A stretch of DNA of 64,000 bases, from NCBI RefSeq assembly GCF_020283565.1, contig NC_060059.1, positions 38,990,338 to 39,054,337 on the forward strand, in the 5' to 3' direction. This stretch comes from Trifolium pratense. Its lineage: Eukaryota; Streptophyta; Magnoliopsida; Fabales; Fabaceae. Under the pieces are notes generated by a model, which was given only the letters and a program-made list of their open reading frames with translations, did not search any database and was not told the DNA's origin. Position 1 is the first letter of the stretch. The number at the start of each line of letters is the position of its first letter. The position numbers and the translations under genes are program-made. Below are positions 46,360 through 57,255 of this stretch, piece after piece.

Positions 46360-47209
46360 TGTTTACACTGATTTTTAGTAAACAACCGCTAGTTTAAATT
46401 AGTTACTTGAGAGATCAACTAGTAAATCTCGGGACAATTGTTCATGCATTTCGTTAAGGGAAATTTGGAAGTTTATCTTTACAGGTATCCTTATTTTACA
46501 AAAGAACAACATGTTTAATTTCTGAAACATATGTTAAATATAATTAAAGCAAGTTCACTCGAACGAGGGAACTAATGAAAAGCAGAATTTGTAAATGCTT
46601 TAAGAAAATAAAGACTTATGAAAAGTAAATTTGCATTTAGAATGTAAAAGTTACAAAGAAATTGAAAAGGTTCACCGATTCATACATCTTTCTCGAGTAA
46701 CTCGTTTCTCGCCTTAACATGGATACTTTGAGTGTTTGAGATTTTGTGTAAATGAATTGTGACCACTATTTCGACTATACATACTTCTATTTATAGAAAA
46801 CTAAGTAACGTCTACCTTAACGTTAAACTCCTAAACTTCAGCCACGTGTCCTTTTGCATTTGAAATGAACCAAGGCCTTTAAACCGTTGTAACCGTCGAA
46901 GTCGAATCACACTTTGAATGATGAAAAATACTCTAAGTCCATAATCCTTGACTACTTCGATTCATTGGCTTCCATCGAAACACCCTTTAATCTCGAGCTA
47001 TGAAGTTTCTCATTAGAATTCTCTTGTTCTTACAGACATTACCCTTAACCTTCATTCAAACGATAAGAGAAATAATAATCTCTCTTGTTCTTGAAGACAT
47101 TAAAGACTAAGGATACTTAAAGCCATTTTAACAAGTTTCTATAGCCATAAATGTCTTTGGAACTGAAGATTATAACATATTTTACCTTGAGCTAAAATAT
47201 GGGATAACA
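46360..47209 (-). repeat. 3' LTR of the nested Tat element
   Basis: 850 bp. The polypurine tract on the minus strand (TTTTTGGGGGCAATT) abuts it at 47210-47224. Confidence 0.95.
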
Positions 47210-47273
47210 AATTGCCCCCAAAAATGCCTATTTCGATTTGAATGACTCGAATGAAATAAGAGATTGGCATTTT

Positions 47274-50200
47274 TCAAAGTGCCTCTTTCCAAACTAAATT
47301 CCCCACTTCAAAGGTTTTTGATTTAACCTTCTTATTATAGGCCTTTGCTACTCTTTCTTTTTGTCTACTTAAAGTATCAAGTGCTCTTAGCCTTTCTTCG
47401 TCTAAATCAACCAATTCATCAAACATCATACTCCAATAGTGATCAGTTGGTATCTCCATTTGCCTTTGAATTCTGATAGATTGCAAATAAATTTCTACTG
47501 GTAACACAGCATCATGACCATATGTTAATCGAAATGGAGTAGAATTTGTTGATTCTTTAGGGGAATTTCTACATGCCCACAAGACCTGATTTAAAGTCTT
47601 GTTCCAATTTCTTGGCTTTTGAGCAATATGTTTTCTAATTAATCCAATAATAATTTTATTGGCAGCTTCTACTTGACCATTTGCTTGTGCATAATAAGGT
47701 GTCGAAGTCAAAAGTTTAAACCCTGTTTGCCTGGCGAATTCTTGCATCTTTCGACCAGTAAACACTGAACCTTGATCAGTTGTGATGGTTTCAGGGATTC
47801 CAAACCTATAAATAATGTGGTTTTGGATAAAACTTATAACTTCTTCTTGATCAACATTGGGCAGGGGTATAGCTTCGATCCATTTGGTAAAATAATCAAC
47901 ACCAACTATTATGTATTTTTGATTTTTTGATGATGCTGGTTTTATTTCACCAATTAAATCCAATGCCCAACCTCTAAATGGCCAAGGTTTTATTATCGAA
48001 TGTAATTCACTTGCAGGTACATGTTGGATTCCTGCATGTTTTTGACATTCTTGACAACCTTTAGCAAAATCTATGCAATCTTTTAACATAGATGGCCAGT
48101 ACATGCCTTGTCGAACTAAAAACCATTTCATCTTATGGCCTGATTGGTGAGAACCACAAGCCCCACTATGAACATCAGATATTGCTATGTAGGCCTCATT
48201 CTCACTAAGGCATTTCAACAGTACTCCTTCGAGGGTCTTTTTAAACAATTCATTACCAATGATCACATAATTTGATGCCCTATATTTGATCTTTCGAGGA
48301 GCACTCCCGATTGGATTTTCCAAATATTCTACAATTGGTTTTCTCCAATCACCATCTATTAAATTGTCAATGACCAAAATTTGGAATTCATCATAATTCA
48401 TTTCTTTATCAGAATTATTTATGTCATTTGGTGACATCTCTGCCCCCTCAAGTTTTGGCATTGACAATTCCAATTGCATTGGCTCATTAGAAATCAATTT
48501 TTCTTTGATTTCTATTAATTGTTCTAGCTTTTCTTTGGACACTTTATATCCTGAAGCAATCTGGGCTAAGTCATTTGCTTCTTGATTTTCTATTCGAGGA
48601 ACATGTTCTATGTCAATCGAATCAAAACGTTTTAGTAACGCATTTGCTATGACAAAATAACGAATCAAATGCTCTTTGATACATTTGTACTCTTTTGTCA
48701 ATTGCTTCAACACTAATTCTGAATCACCTTTTATTTTAATGTCTTTTGCCCCCAGGTTCAACAATATTTCTAATCCTGCTATCAAAGCCTCATATTCAGC
48801 TTCATTGTTCGAACAAATACCATTAATCCTGTATTTGAACTTAGTAGGAATTTTTTGTGGGGAAATTATCAAAATACCTATTCCAGTACCATGTTGATGT
48901 CTAGACCCATCAAAATACAAAGTCCATGGTTCTAGAGCAATGTAATTTTGAGGTGATTCGATTGCTGAATGATCAACAATAAAGTCAGCCACTATTTGGC
49001 CTTTAATTGCTTTCAAAGGCTTGTATGAAAGTGAATATTCAGAAAGAGCTAAGGCCCATCTCCCAATTCGACTATGTAAAATTGGTTTTAGCAACATATG
49101 TTTAATAACATCATAATGAGAATAAACATAAACATCAATAGGCTTTATATAATGCTTCAATTTCATACAAGAAAAGTACAAACAAAGACAAAGCTTTTCA
49201 ATACTACTATATCTAGTTTCAACATCATTAAGGACTCTACTTAGATAATAAATGGCCTTTTCTTCGCCATTTTCGTCCTCTTGGGCTAACATACTACCTA
49301 ATGTGGTATCAGATGCTGAAATATACAACTTCATAAACTTATTTCTAATTGGTGGCATCAGAGTTGGAGGATTAGACAAGTATCTTTTGATTGCATCGAA
49401 TGCTTCTTGCTGATCCTGCCCCCAAGTAAAAACATCCTCTTTCTTGAGTCGAAGCAATGGTGAAAAAGCTTGAGCTTTACCACTTAGATTCGAAATGAAT
49501 CTTCTCAGAAAGTTGATTTTTCCCAACAAGGATTGAAGTTGCTTTTTGTTTGTTGGAGGGTTAGTCTCCAAAATCGCTTTTGTCTTGTTTTGGTTTATCT
49601 CAATGCCTTTTTTATGCACCACAAACCCAAGGAAATCTCCTGCATGTACACAAAAAGCACATTTTAATGGATTCATTTTCAATCCATATTTTCTCATTCT
49701 TTCGAATGACTTTTTCAAGCAAACCAAATGATCATTTTGTGATGATGATTTAACAATAATATCATCAATATATACTTGCATAAAAGTATCTATAAAATCA
49801 TGGAAAATTGAGTTCATTGCTCTTTGGTATGTGGCTCCAGCATTTTTCAATCCAAACGGCATTACGACCCATTCATAGGTACCCAAAGCCCCTGGGCATC
49901 GAAAAGCTGTTTTTGCCACATCTTCCTCGGCGATAAAAATTTGGTTATATCCAGAATACCCATCTAACATGCTAAGATATTCGAAACCTGCTGCTGAATC
50001 TATTAACATTTCTGCTACAGGCATCGAATATTCATCTTTAGGGGTAGCATTATTTAAGTCCCTAAAATCTATACATATTCTAAGAGAACCATTTTTCTTA
50101 ATGACAGGAACTATATTTGCTAACCATTCGACATACCTGGCAGTCCGGATGAACTTGCTTCTCAGCAGCCTTTCAATTTCCTCCTTGATCTTAGATAGGA

Positions 50201-50735
50201 TTTCTGGTGCGAATCTTCTTGGTGATTGTTTAACTGGTTTCTTGTCTGGTCGAATGGGTAATCTATGTTCGACCAAATTTCTGTCTAAACCTGGCATTTC
50301 ATTGTAATCCCAAGCAAAACAATCTTTGAACTCTTTAAGGAGTTCGACCAGTTTATCACGCAAGTCCTTTGGGATATTGGCACTTATGTACGTTGGCCTT
50401 TTGATAGAGCCATCTCCAATATCTATTTCTTCCAAAGGATCTTGGGCCTGCATCTTTTGACTGGAACTGGAAGGATCTTTCTCAAATCCTAATGGTTCTT
50501 CATCATAGATGCAGTCCATTTTTTGAGTCATTGGCAATAATTTGCCATTTTCACAGTTGTTGGCTTCGACAGCCATATTTTCCTGCAGCATTGTGGCTTC
50601 TAAAGCCATCTTTATCTTGTTTTCGGCCATATAAGCCGAAATCTTGGCCCAAGCATTGGGCTTAGTCATCGTAGTATTCTTCAAGGTCCCACCCAGTTGG
50701 GCGGACTTTGCCTTCATCCACATGTGGACCTTCAT
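47274..50735 (-). CDS. Nested Tat element Pol: RT, RNase H, integrase
   Basis: 1153 codons. RT spans about residues 140-370 (FRDLNNATPKDEYSMP, and YIDD near 320 in FMQVYIDDIIVKS). The first RNase H region is near 470-590. A second archaeal-type RNase H follows (WTLYFDGSRHQHGTGIGIL, from about 645). Integrase has Asp in ALDLIG (about 925), Asp in TTDQGSVF (about 985) and Glu in GQVEAANK (about 1022). All catalytic motifs are present. The frame overlaps the gag-protease frame by 74 nt and is in the +1 phase, so its expression needs a shift or splicing, or an internal start at 50735. Confidence 0.9.
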   Translation of the reverse strand: MKVHMWMKAKSAQLGGTLKNTTMTKPNAWAKISAYMAENKIKMALEATMLQENMAVEANNCENGKLLPMTQKMDCIYDEEPLGFEKDPSSSSQKMQAQDPLEEIDIGDGSIKRPTYISANIPKDLRDKLVELLKEFKDCFAWDYNEMPGLDRNLVEHRLPIRPDKKPVKQSPRRFAPEILSKIKEEIERLLRSKFIRTARYVEWLANIVPVIKKNGSLRICIDFRDLNNATPKDEYSMPVAEMLIDSAAGFEYLSMLDGYSGYNQIFIAEEDVAKTAFRCPGALGTYEWVVMPFGLKNAGATYQRAMNSIFHDFIDTFMQVYIDDIIVKSSSQNDHLVCLKKSFERMRKYGLKMNPLKCAFCVHAGDFLGFVVHKKGIEINQNKTKAILETNPPTNKKQLQSLLGKINFLRRFISNLSGKAQAFSPLLRLKKEDVFTWGQDQQEAFDAIKRYLSNPPTLMPPIRNKFMKLYISASDTTLGSMLAQEDENGEEKAIYYLSRVLNDVETRYSSIEKLCLCLYFSCMKLKHYIKPIDVYVYSHYDVIKHMLLKPILHSRIGRWALALSEYSLSYKPLKAIKGQIVADFIVDHSAIESPQNYIALEPWTLYFDGSRHQHGTGIGILIISPQKIPTKFKYRINGICSNNEAEYEALIAGLEILLNLGAKDIKIKGDSELVLKQLTKEYKCIKEHLIRYFVIANALLKRFDSIDIEHVPRIENQEANDLAQIASGYKVSKEKLEQLIEIKEKLISNEPMQLELSMPKLEGAEMSPNDINNSDKEMNYDEFQILVIDNLIDGDWRKPIVEYLENPIGSAPRKIKYRASNYVIIGNELFKKTLEGVLLKCLSENEAYIAISDVHSGACGSHQSGHKMKWFLVRQGMYWPSMLKDCIDFAKGCQECQKHAGIQHVPASELHSIIKPWPFRGWALDLIGEIKPASSKNQKYIIVGVDYFTKWIEAIPLPNVDQEEVISFIQNHIIYRFGIPETITTDQGSVFTGRKMQEFARQTGFKLLTSTPYYAQANGQVEAANKIIIGLIRKHIAQKPRNWNKTLNQVLWACRNSPKESTNSTPFRLTYGHDAVLPVEIYLQSIRIQRQMEIPTDHYWSMMFDELVDLDEERLRALDTLSRQKERVAKAYNKKVKSKTFEVGNLVWKEAL

Positions 50736-53700
50736 CTATCTCCTCTCTCTCCCAAATGAATCCATGAGTTGGATCCAATTTGACAGAATGGTAGACATTA
50801 TCAGCAGGGGCATAGGCATATCCCTGTTCAGTGCATGGCGATATGTTCGCCAATTTCTTATCAAATGAATGCTTGGTTATGTGGTGTGTTTCAGCCCTAA
50901 AATAACTTTGATCGGCTTCGATGTTTTCTACCACACCATCATCTCTCCAAATACTCACTCTCTGATGGAGAGTCGAAGGCACTGCTCCAACACCATGTAT
51001 CCACTCCCTTCCTAGAAGCAGATTATAATTGGCCTTCGATGCTACAACCAAAAACAAAGTTGGCCTAACAGTGCTGCCAACTGCCACATCGACTTGAATT
51101 GCCCCCAGCGAGAAACCAGTCTCACCTTCGTAATTCGAAAGAACGATGTTGTGAGGGTGCAAGTCAGTAGAAAATTTACCAATCTTGGTAATCATGAATT
51201 CTGGCATCAGGTTTACTGCTGCTCCTCCATCAATCAACACTTTGTTGACCCCCACGTTATTTACTTTGGCCTGAATAAAGAGGGGTTTCAAATGATTCTT
51301 CATTCCCTCAGTTGGCCTCTCAAAATTGGCCATCTGTTCCTCTAAACAGCCATTATTCATTACATAATAACACATTGGCTTATGTAAAGCCAATTCAGAC
51401 TCATCGAATTCATCCTCCCCTTCAGTCACTTCTGACCACACATCGTATTCAGCAGGAAGGATCGAAACCACGTTCACCAGCACATCGAACTCGGGATCTG
51501 AATCGAGGAGATCCTCATCTTCCATGTTCTCTCCTCCAAACTCATTCTCAACCTTTTGATCATCCTCTGGTTGAATCAATCTTTCTTTCAGAGGCCTTCT
51601 GGTCACTTCGACAACCTGTTTTCCTTTGTTGTCTTCAGTCTTTTGAGCCTCTTGAAGGGAGAGTCTTTGTTGGCGCTGATGCCTACGCCATTGTGTGCGG
51701 GTCATGGGATTCTTTCCCTTGTAATTGTTTCTGTAAGCATACTTCTTCGAATCAACAGAATGACTCGAACTTCCTTTGTCAACAGAATTTCTGACAAAGT
51801 TTGATGCATGACCATGAACCCATTTGTTCATTGGTGAGTTGTTGGATGGCACAAAAGTATTTGGATTGCCCAACCTTTGATGTATTGGTTTAGCATGCGC
51901 CATGTTCTGTCTTTTCATTGGCCTTGACCTTGGCCAATTCTCTTTGTTTCTTCTGAATGGTATGAACTTGTTAAGGCTCTCAGTAGCCTTTTTGTCGAAT
52001 ACGGCACTGCACCTTGGACAAAGCATAACTTCAGACTTGTTAAGCTTACACCTTTGCAGAAAATCAACCAGTTCCTCTTCAGCCCCAGGATACACTACTT
52101 TCATCTTCTCGTAGTATTCATTCTCTGGAATAGAAACTAATTGAGTGCCTCCTGATAAGTCCATGGCATCGATCATCAAGCATTCGACCGGTTCCACATA
52201 GGAAGCATCCGATATTTGTAGTGGATCTTCGTCAATTTTCATCTTTTGTCCGGATTTCTCTCCAAACTTCAACCTTCCATCTTTCAAAGCCCTTTGAACC
52301 AGATCCCTGAAAAGAACACATTGTGAGGTTTTATGACCCAAAAAATTATGAAATTTGCAGAAACCTCTTTTCTTTTGTTGTTCAAGGGGAGGCACTTTCA
52401 ATCCCTTTGGAACAACAATTTGGCCATCAGTAACCAACAAATCAAATATTTCATCACATTTAGTTATATCAAACGAATAAGTCTTAGCAACAAATTTATC
52501 ATTCTTGGTTTCGACAGGATTTTTTCCATTCGAAGGTTTTAGTAATTTGCAGACATAGGGAGGGCCAGGTTTTAATTCGGCCACATTAATTTCATTATCC
52601 TCTATGTCTCCATAGTTTATTACATATTCCTCATCATCATCATCTATAGTTTCGACATAAGCAATCTTTTCTCTCTTCTGAAACTTCGATGATCTAGCCT
52701 TCTCAGCCTTAAGGCGTTCGACCTGTCTTACCCTATCCGCTAATTGTGCCATGTCTCTTAGATGTTGTGTATCTAATTTCTTTCGAATTGAATAATCTAG
52801 GCCTCCAGCAGCCATTTCAACTAACTCATGTTCAGGCACTTGAGTAAAACATCTGGCCTTAAGTAGCCTAAATCGATTCAAATAATCATCTATGGACTCT
52901 GGTGTCTTTCTCCTCACACTGGCCAATTCCTTCAAACTAATCTTAGATTGGCCCATATAAAACTGTTCATGGAAAGCCCTTTCCAATTGAGTCCAATGCT
53001 GAATCGAACGGGGGGGAAGAGTTGTGAACCAAGTGAAAGCATTTTTTGTAAGGGAATTTGGGAAATATTTCAACCTTAAATTTTCATTATCTGCCAAATT
53101 TCCTGCTTCGGCAAAAAATCTTGCCACATGTTCCACTGTTGACTCAGTTGTGTCCCCAGCAAACTTCGTGAATTTAGGGATTTTCCATCCCCTTGGCAAT
53201 TCAGTTTGTAATACATATTCAGATAATGGGGAAATAAAGTTCGGCCTATGTAGGCCAACATTGAAACCGTTTTGAGTTAAGATAGTTTCGACTAAATTTG
53301 CCAAGTTATCTTGTTGCGCAAAATTATTTCTTTGCACATTTCGAATCACTTCGTCAGCATTCTGATTTCGATTAACCAAAATTACTTCAGGCTCTGGCAC
53401 ATGGTGCACCACTGGAGCCGGCGGTTCCTCTTGTACCACTTGTGGTACTTGATTGTTTGGAACTTCATTGTTCACATGAAACCCTTGGTTCTGAACCTGT
53501 GTTTGGTTTCGAATGGGCTGAAGGTTTTGGTTAGGCATTGCAGGAGTACCAAAGAAATCTGCAATCCGCCCCATCTGATGGGCTAGCAACTGATAATTAT
53601 TATTTGTATTGTTGATTAAGGGGTTCAAAATAGTCCCCAATTGTGAAGTCAGAGTATTAACCATTTCATGATTACTCTCGTCCATTTGTTGTCGAAAGGA

Positions 53701-54201
53701 CATCATAGTTACATTGGTTAAATTTTGTAAGGCAATATCTCTGGTCCTATTTCCCACAACAGAGGCTGCTGGGGAAGGCATGGTACTCCTGTCAGGATTT
53801 GGATTAGAATTATGTAAGCCTGCCATCAAAGAGTCTGGCATTCCTAATCCTGATTGGTTCAACAAAAACGATCGAATGGGGCTCCTTACATCTTCAGCAC
53901 CAAGCTGACTGCCCCCTATACCATGTGATACTAACGAAGATATCGACCCAGATACAGTCGAACTCGTTGAGGGCATTGTTACCCCTATATTCCCAAAACT
54001 GACTGCAGGAACGCTCGAAGCAGATGTTCCAGAGCCTTGGGCCATGACAGTAGCGTTACTAATTGACGCTTGTGTTGGCTGTCCTTCAGGATTTGGGACA
54101 TTGTTGTTATTGTTTTGATTATTATTTGGTGGTCTAACCATTTTTGATTTAGATTTAACACTAGTTAAATTTGGTAAAGATTTACCACTTCTCAAATGCA
54201 T
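50662..54201 (-). CDS. Nested Tat element Gag-protease
   Basis: 1179 codons from ATG at 54201. The N-terminus is Asn/Ser-rich. The gag core lies near residues 320-500 (KYFPNSLTKNAFTWFTTLPP), with a zinc-finger-like CKFHNFLGHKTSQC near 615-630. The protease has VLIDGGAAVNLMP (Asp near 991) and a typical YNLLLGREWIH flap-side block. It ends EEYYDD in the overlap with pol. No stops inside. Confidence 0.9.
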   Translation of the reverse strand: MHLRSGKSLPNLTSVKSKSKMVRPPNNNQNNNNNVPNPEGQPTQASISNATVMAQGSGTSASSVPAVSFGNIGVTMPSTSSTVSGSISSLVSHGIGGSQLGAEDVRSPIRSFLLNQSGLGMPDSLMAGLHNSNPNPDRSTMPSPAASVVGNRTRDIALQNLTNVTMMSFRQQMDESNHEMVNTLTSQLGTILNPLINNTNNNYQLLAHQMGRIADFFGTPAMPNQNLQPIRNQTQVQNQGFHVNNEVPNNQVPQVVQEEPPAPVVHHVPEPEVILVNRNQNADEVIRNVQRNNFAQQDNLANLVETILTQNGFNVGLHRPNFISPLSEYVLQTELPRGWKIPKFTKFAGDTTESTVEHVARFFAEAGNLADNENLRLKYFPNSLTKNAFTWFTTLPPRSIQHWTQLERAFHEQFYMGQSKISLKELASVRRKTPESIDDYLNRFRLLKARCFTQVPEHELVEMAAGGLDYSIRKKLDTQHLRDMAQLADRVRQVERLKAEKARSSKFQKREKIAYVETIDDDDEEYVINYGDIEDNEINVAELKPGPPYVCKLLKPSNGKNPVETKNDKFVAKTYSFDITKCDEIFDLLVTDGQIVVPKGLKVPPLEQQKKRGFCKFHNFLGHKTSQCVLFRDLVQRALKDGRLKFGEKSGQKMKIDEDPLQISDASYVEPVECLMIDAMDLSGGTQLVSIPENEYYEKMKVVYPGAEEELVDFLQRCKLNKSEVMLCPRCSAVFDKKATESLNKFIPFRRNKENWPRSRPMKRQNMAHAKPIHQRLGNPNTFVPSNNSPMNKWVHGHASNFVRNSVDKGSSSHSVDSKKYAYRNNYKGKNPMTRTQWRRHQRQQRLSLQEAQKTEDNKGKQVVEVTRRPLKERLIQPEDDQKVENEFGGENMEDEDLLDSDPEFDVLVNVVSILPAEYDVWSEVTEGEDEFDESELALHKPMCYYVMNNGCLEEQMANFERPTEGMKNHLKPLFIQAKVNNVGVNKVLIDGGAAVNLMPEFMITKIGKFSTDLHPHNIVLSNYEGETGFSLGAIQVDVAVGSTVRPTLFLVVASKANYNLLLGREWIHGVGAVPSTLHQRVSIWRDDGVVENIEADQSYFRAETHHITKHSFDKKLANISPCTEQGYAYAPADNVYHSVKLDPTHGFIWEREEIDEGPHVDEGKVRPTGWDLEEYYDD

Positions 54202-54308
54202 ACAAAATCAAAACACAAACTATAAACACTAACTGTCTTAGTGTTTGTAAAAGGATTTTTAGAAAATAAACTTCTTTCAAGAATATAAATTGCACAAAAC
54301 AACCGGTC

Positions 54309-54326
54309 CCACTGGGCGTGCCAATT
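54309..54326 (-). other. Primer binding site of the nested Tat element
   Basis: On the minus strand, immediately after the LTR: AATTGGCACGCCCAGTGGGA. The primer tRNA is not assigned. Confidence 0.55.
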
Positions 54327-55176
54327 TGTTTACACTGATTTTTGGTAAATAACCGCTAGTTTAAATTAGTTACTTGAGAGATCAACTAGTAAATCTCGGG
54401 ACAATTGTTCATGCATTTCGTTAAGGGAAATTTGGAAATTTATCTTTACAGGTATCCTTATTTTACAAAAGAACAACATGTTTAATTTCTGAAACATATG
54501 TTAAATATAATTAAAGCAAGTTCACTCGAACGAGGGAACTAATGAAAAGCAGAATTTGTAAATGCTTTAAGAAAATAAAGACTTATGAAAAGTAAATTTG
54601 CATTTAGAATGTAAAAGTTACAAAGAAATTGAAAAGGTTCACCGATTCATACATCTTTCTCGAGTAACTCGTTTCTCGCCTTAACATGGATACTTTGAGT
54701 GTTTGAGATTTTGTGTAAATGAATTGTGACCACTATTTCGACTATACATACTTCTATTTATAGAAAACTAAGTAACGTCTACCTTAACGTTAAACTCCTA
54801 AACTTCAGCCACGTGTCCTTTTGCATTTGAAATGAACCAAGGCCTTTAAACCGTTGTAACCGTCGAAGTCGAATCACACTTTGAATGATGAAAAATACTC
54901 TAAGTCCATAATCCTTGACTACTTCGATTCATTGGCTTCCATCGAAACACCCTTTAATCTCGAGCTATGAAGTTTCTCATTAGAATCCTCTTGTTCTTAC
55001 AGACATTACCCTTAACCTTCATTCAAACGATAAGAGAAATAATAATCTCTCTTGTTCTTGAAAACATTAAAGACTAAGGATACTTAAAGCCATTTTAACA
55101 AGTTTCTATAGCCATAAATGTCTTTGGAACTGAAGATTATAACATATTTTACCTTGAGCTAAAATATGGGATAACA
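54327..55176 (-). repeat. 5' LTR of the nested Tat element
   Basis: 850 bp. Minus-strand TATA box CTATAAATAG at 54754-54763. Confidence 0.95.
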
Positions 55177-55339
55177 GGACCCCAGTGGTCATTTGGATGT
55201 GTTGACATGAAACAGGTCCTCTCACTTCACTCAATGGGATCCAGGAGGGTGTCTCTTATTCATCGGAGGAGTCAACATGCAAAGGAAGCTCTTTTCAAAA
55301 TGAGAACTCGGAGTCGAGTTCTTTTGAAGTGGTGGAGTC

Positions 55340-55622
55340 TGATGTAGGAGGGTCTATTTATATTTGTTATTAGATTTGTTATTTTTATTATTCTAGATTT
55401 GCTATATTTTTTCTAAAACAAAAAAACAAAAACAAAAAAGATTTGTTATTTTTTTATTTCCCTTACTATTTAAGCCAAACTATCGTAGCCTTGAGAGGCA
55501 GTTTTTCATCCAATAAAATATTCGAGTTTTATCTTAATCTTCGGTAGACTTCGAAACCCTATTTTGACAAGTTTGTGCTTGCGGCTTGTTTTATCAATTA
55601 TGTTTAGCGTTTTGTTGCGTCA
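55340..55622 (+). repeat. 3' LTR of the old gypsy element
   Basis: 283 bp. It lacks about 20 bp near its end (GTTTTGTTGCGTCA) compared with the 5' copy and has an insertion near its start. Preceded by AAGTGGTGGAGTC, a plausible polypurine tract. Confidence 0.8.
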
Positions 55623-55627
55623 AACTC

Positions 55628-56647
55628 TTTGATCGAGTGATTTCTAACATGGACAATGTGTTGAACATTTGATTTAAGGCTAAAAAACAACTCTAGATGC
55701 AAAATTAGTTACTGAAGAAAATTTATACATCTCAAATTAAATTTTACATTTAACATTAATTTTGCCTGCATACAAGTGTTGTAGTTTTTTACGGGTCCTG
55801 TATTAAGTTTTATTAGACTGCATTATCTCTTCATTGCAGCATATTTTATCTATAAAAAAGAAAATCAAACGTGTATCACTGTATGTACATTGTGACCTTC
55901 CCTTTTCCTCCATTGTTTTTTAACTTGACCTGCCCCTTTCCTGCGTTGCTTTGTTTCACTTGTTATTTTGTTTAATTTTAACTATTGTAAATATTAATTT
56001 TATATAAATTATATTATAAATAAAAAATATCTTTTTATATTATTTTACGTTCACAAAATTCAAATTGCTAGAACTTAGAGTCAACTTCAAATATCACAGA
56101 TTAATAAGTGTACATTTACATTTGGTTTGTTGGTTGAAGACAACGAATATAAATCTAGTTGCAAACTTATATTGTTGGTGGTCTAACCTTTGTTATATCT
56201 GGGTATCGACTAATTTTGTATCTTATGATTTTCATCTGATTGACATTTCTGTAAAACTCTTGTAGTCTCTTTCGGTAAATTTTGTGATAAGAAGACTACT
56301 CGGTTTCTATTTTACATACGTATGTCATTCATTTTTGTTTGTTAAAAAAATGTACATTAAATTTAAAATAAAATTTCAGCATATAAAAATTAATTTAATA
56401 ATAATAAAAGATAGTAGTATATTACATTAATAAAAAATTAAAATTAATATCCTAAATATTAATTAAAAAAACATTTAATATTGGGAGAGTTCATGAGATA
56501 TAGGTAAATTCTCTATTTTTAATTATAAAAAAAATAAAATTCCCGATTTTTAAATCATTTGTCCTACAATATTAATCTTTTTGGAAAATCTCCAACTTCA
56601 AACCAATGGATTATCAAGATAAATTGATTTAATCTCCAATTGATTGG
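55628..56647. other. AT-rich spacer, no gene
   Basis: No coding signal. 56553-56580 is a 28-nt sequence that recurs exactly inside the pseudogene at 57256 (57460-57487). Confidence 0.45.
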
Positions 56648-56923
56648 TGTTAGAAATAATATAAAAGTAGTTCTATCCTAACAGCTTAAACTTTTGAGAT
56701 AATCGGTTATTTTATATGGTATCAGAGCCTCTATGACTAAGTGGTCTAAAGTTCGATCCCTGCTCCCCTCACTTTCTAATTAAAAGTGGAATTTAAGCAT
56801 ATGGTATGTGGGCATATGCAATATCCACGCTTCAAGCCCAAGTGAGCTCTTGCGTGTTAAAAATATAAAATCATGATGTAGCTTTATCCTAACAGTTTAA
56901 ACTTTTGAGATAATCGGTTATTT
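56648..56923 (+). mobile_element. TRIM retrotransposon, about 276 bp
   Basis: Short direct repeats at 56648-56715 and 56855-56923 share ATCCTAACAG, TTAAACTTTTGAGATAATCG and GTTATTT. After the left repeat, TGGTATCAGAGCC (56717) is a perfect Met-tRNA binding site. The internal part is about 140 bp and non-coding. Confidence 0.75.
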
Positions 56924-57127
56924 GACGGTTGATAATGTGAATTGATTAATATTGTAGGACAAATGATTAATATTATATATAAAAAAATCCCAATTTTTAA
57001 ATCCTACCAAAAAACATTTTTCGGAAATGGAAACAGAGCAACTTTTATTGTTATTGGAAACATAACAACTTTTCGGTTCATGCCCCCTACGTGTTTATTG
57101 AGAAGGTACACGCATGATAATAATCTT

Positions 57128-57147
57128 TTTCCAATGTTTATTGGAAA
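57128..57147 (+). promoter_or_regulatory. CCAAT/ATTGG dyad upstream of pseudogene 57256
   Basis: TTTCCAATGTTTATTGGAAA, a perfect 8-bp dyad with a 4-base spacer, 109 bp before the ATG. TATAAAA follows at 57194-57200. Confidence 0.55.
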
Positions 57148-57255
57148 CTGTTTCCCTTTCATAATCGTCGTTTAGTCTTCACTGTTAGATGTCTATAAAA
57201 GGTTATAATCCTAATACTTACACAACCATTCGTTTGCAACATTGCATATCTTATC

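Larger units (their letters stand above)
46360..55176 (-). mobile_element. Ty3/gypsy Tat-lineage element, 8.8 kb, minus orientation, nested
   Basis: 850-bp LTRs at 46360-47209 and 54327-55176 (TGTTTACACTG..GGGATAACA). The target copies GGACC are at 46355-46359 and 55177-55181, inside the old gypsy element. By eye the LTRs differ at five sites, so it is older than the Tat element at 24084 but younger than its host element. It has gag-protease and RT-RNase H-second RNase H-integrase in two frames. Confidence 0.95.
44589..55622 (+). mobile_element. Old non-autonomous gypsy element, interrupted by a second element
   Basis: Diverged LTRs at 44589-44876 and 55340-55622 begin TGATGTAGGA and end GCGTCA. 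The target copies AACTC are at 44584-44588 and 55623-55627. Without the nested insertion it is about 2.2 kb. It carries only a protease-like remnant, no RT or integrase, so it depended on another element. Confidence 0.85.
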
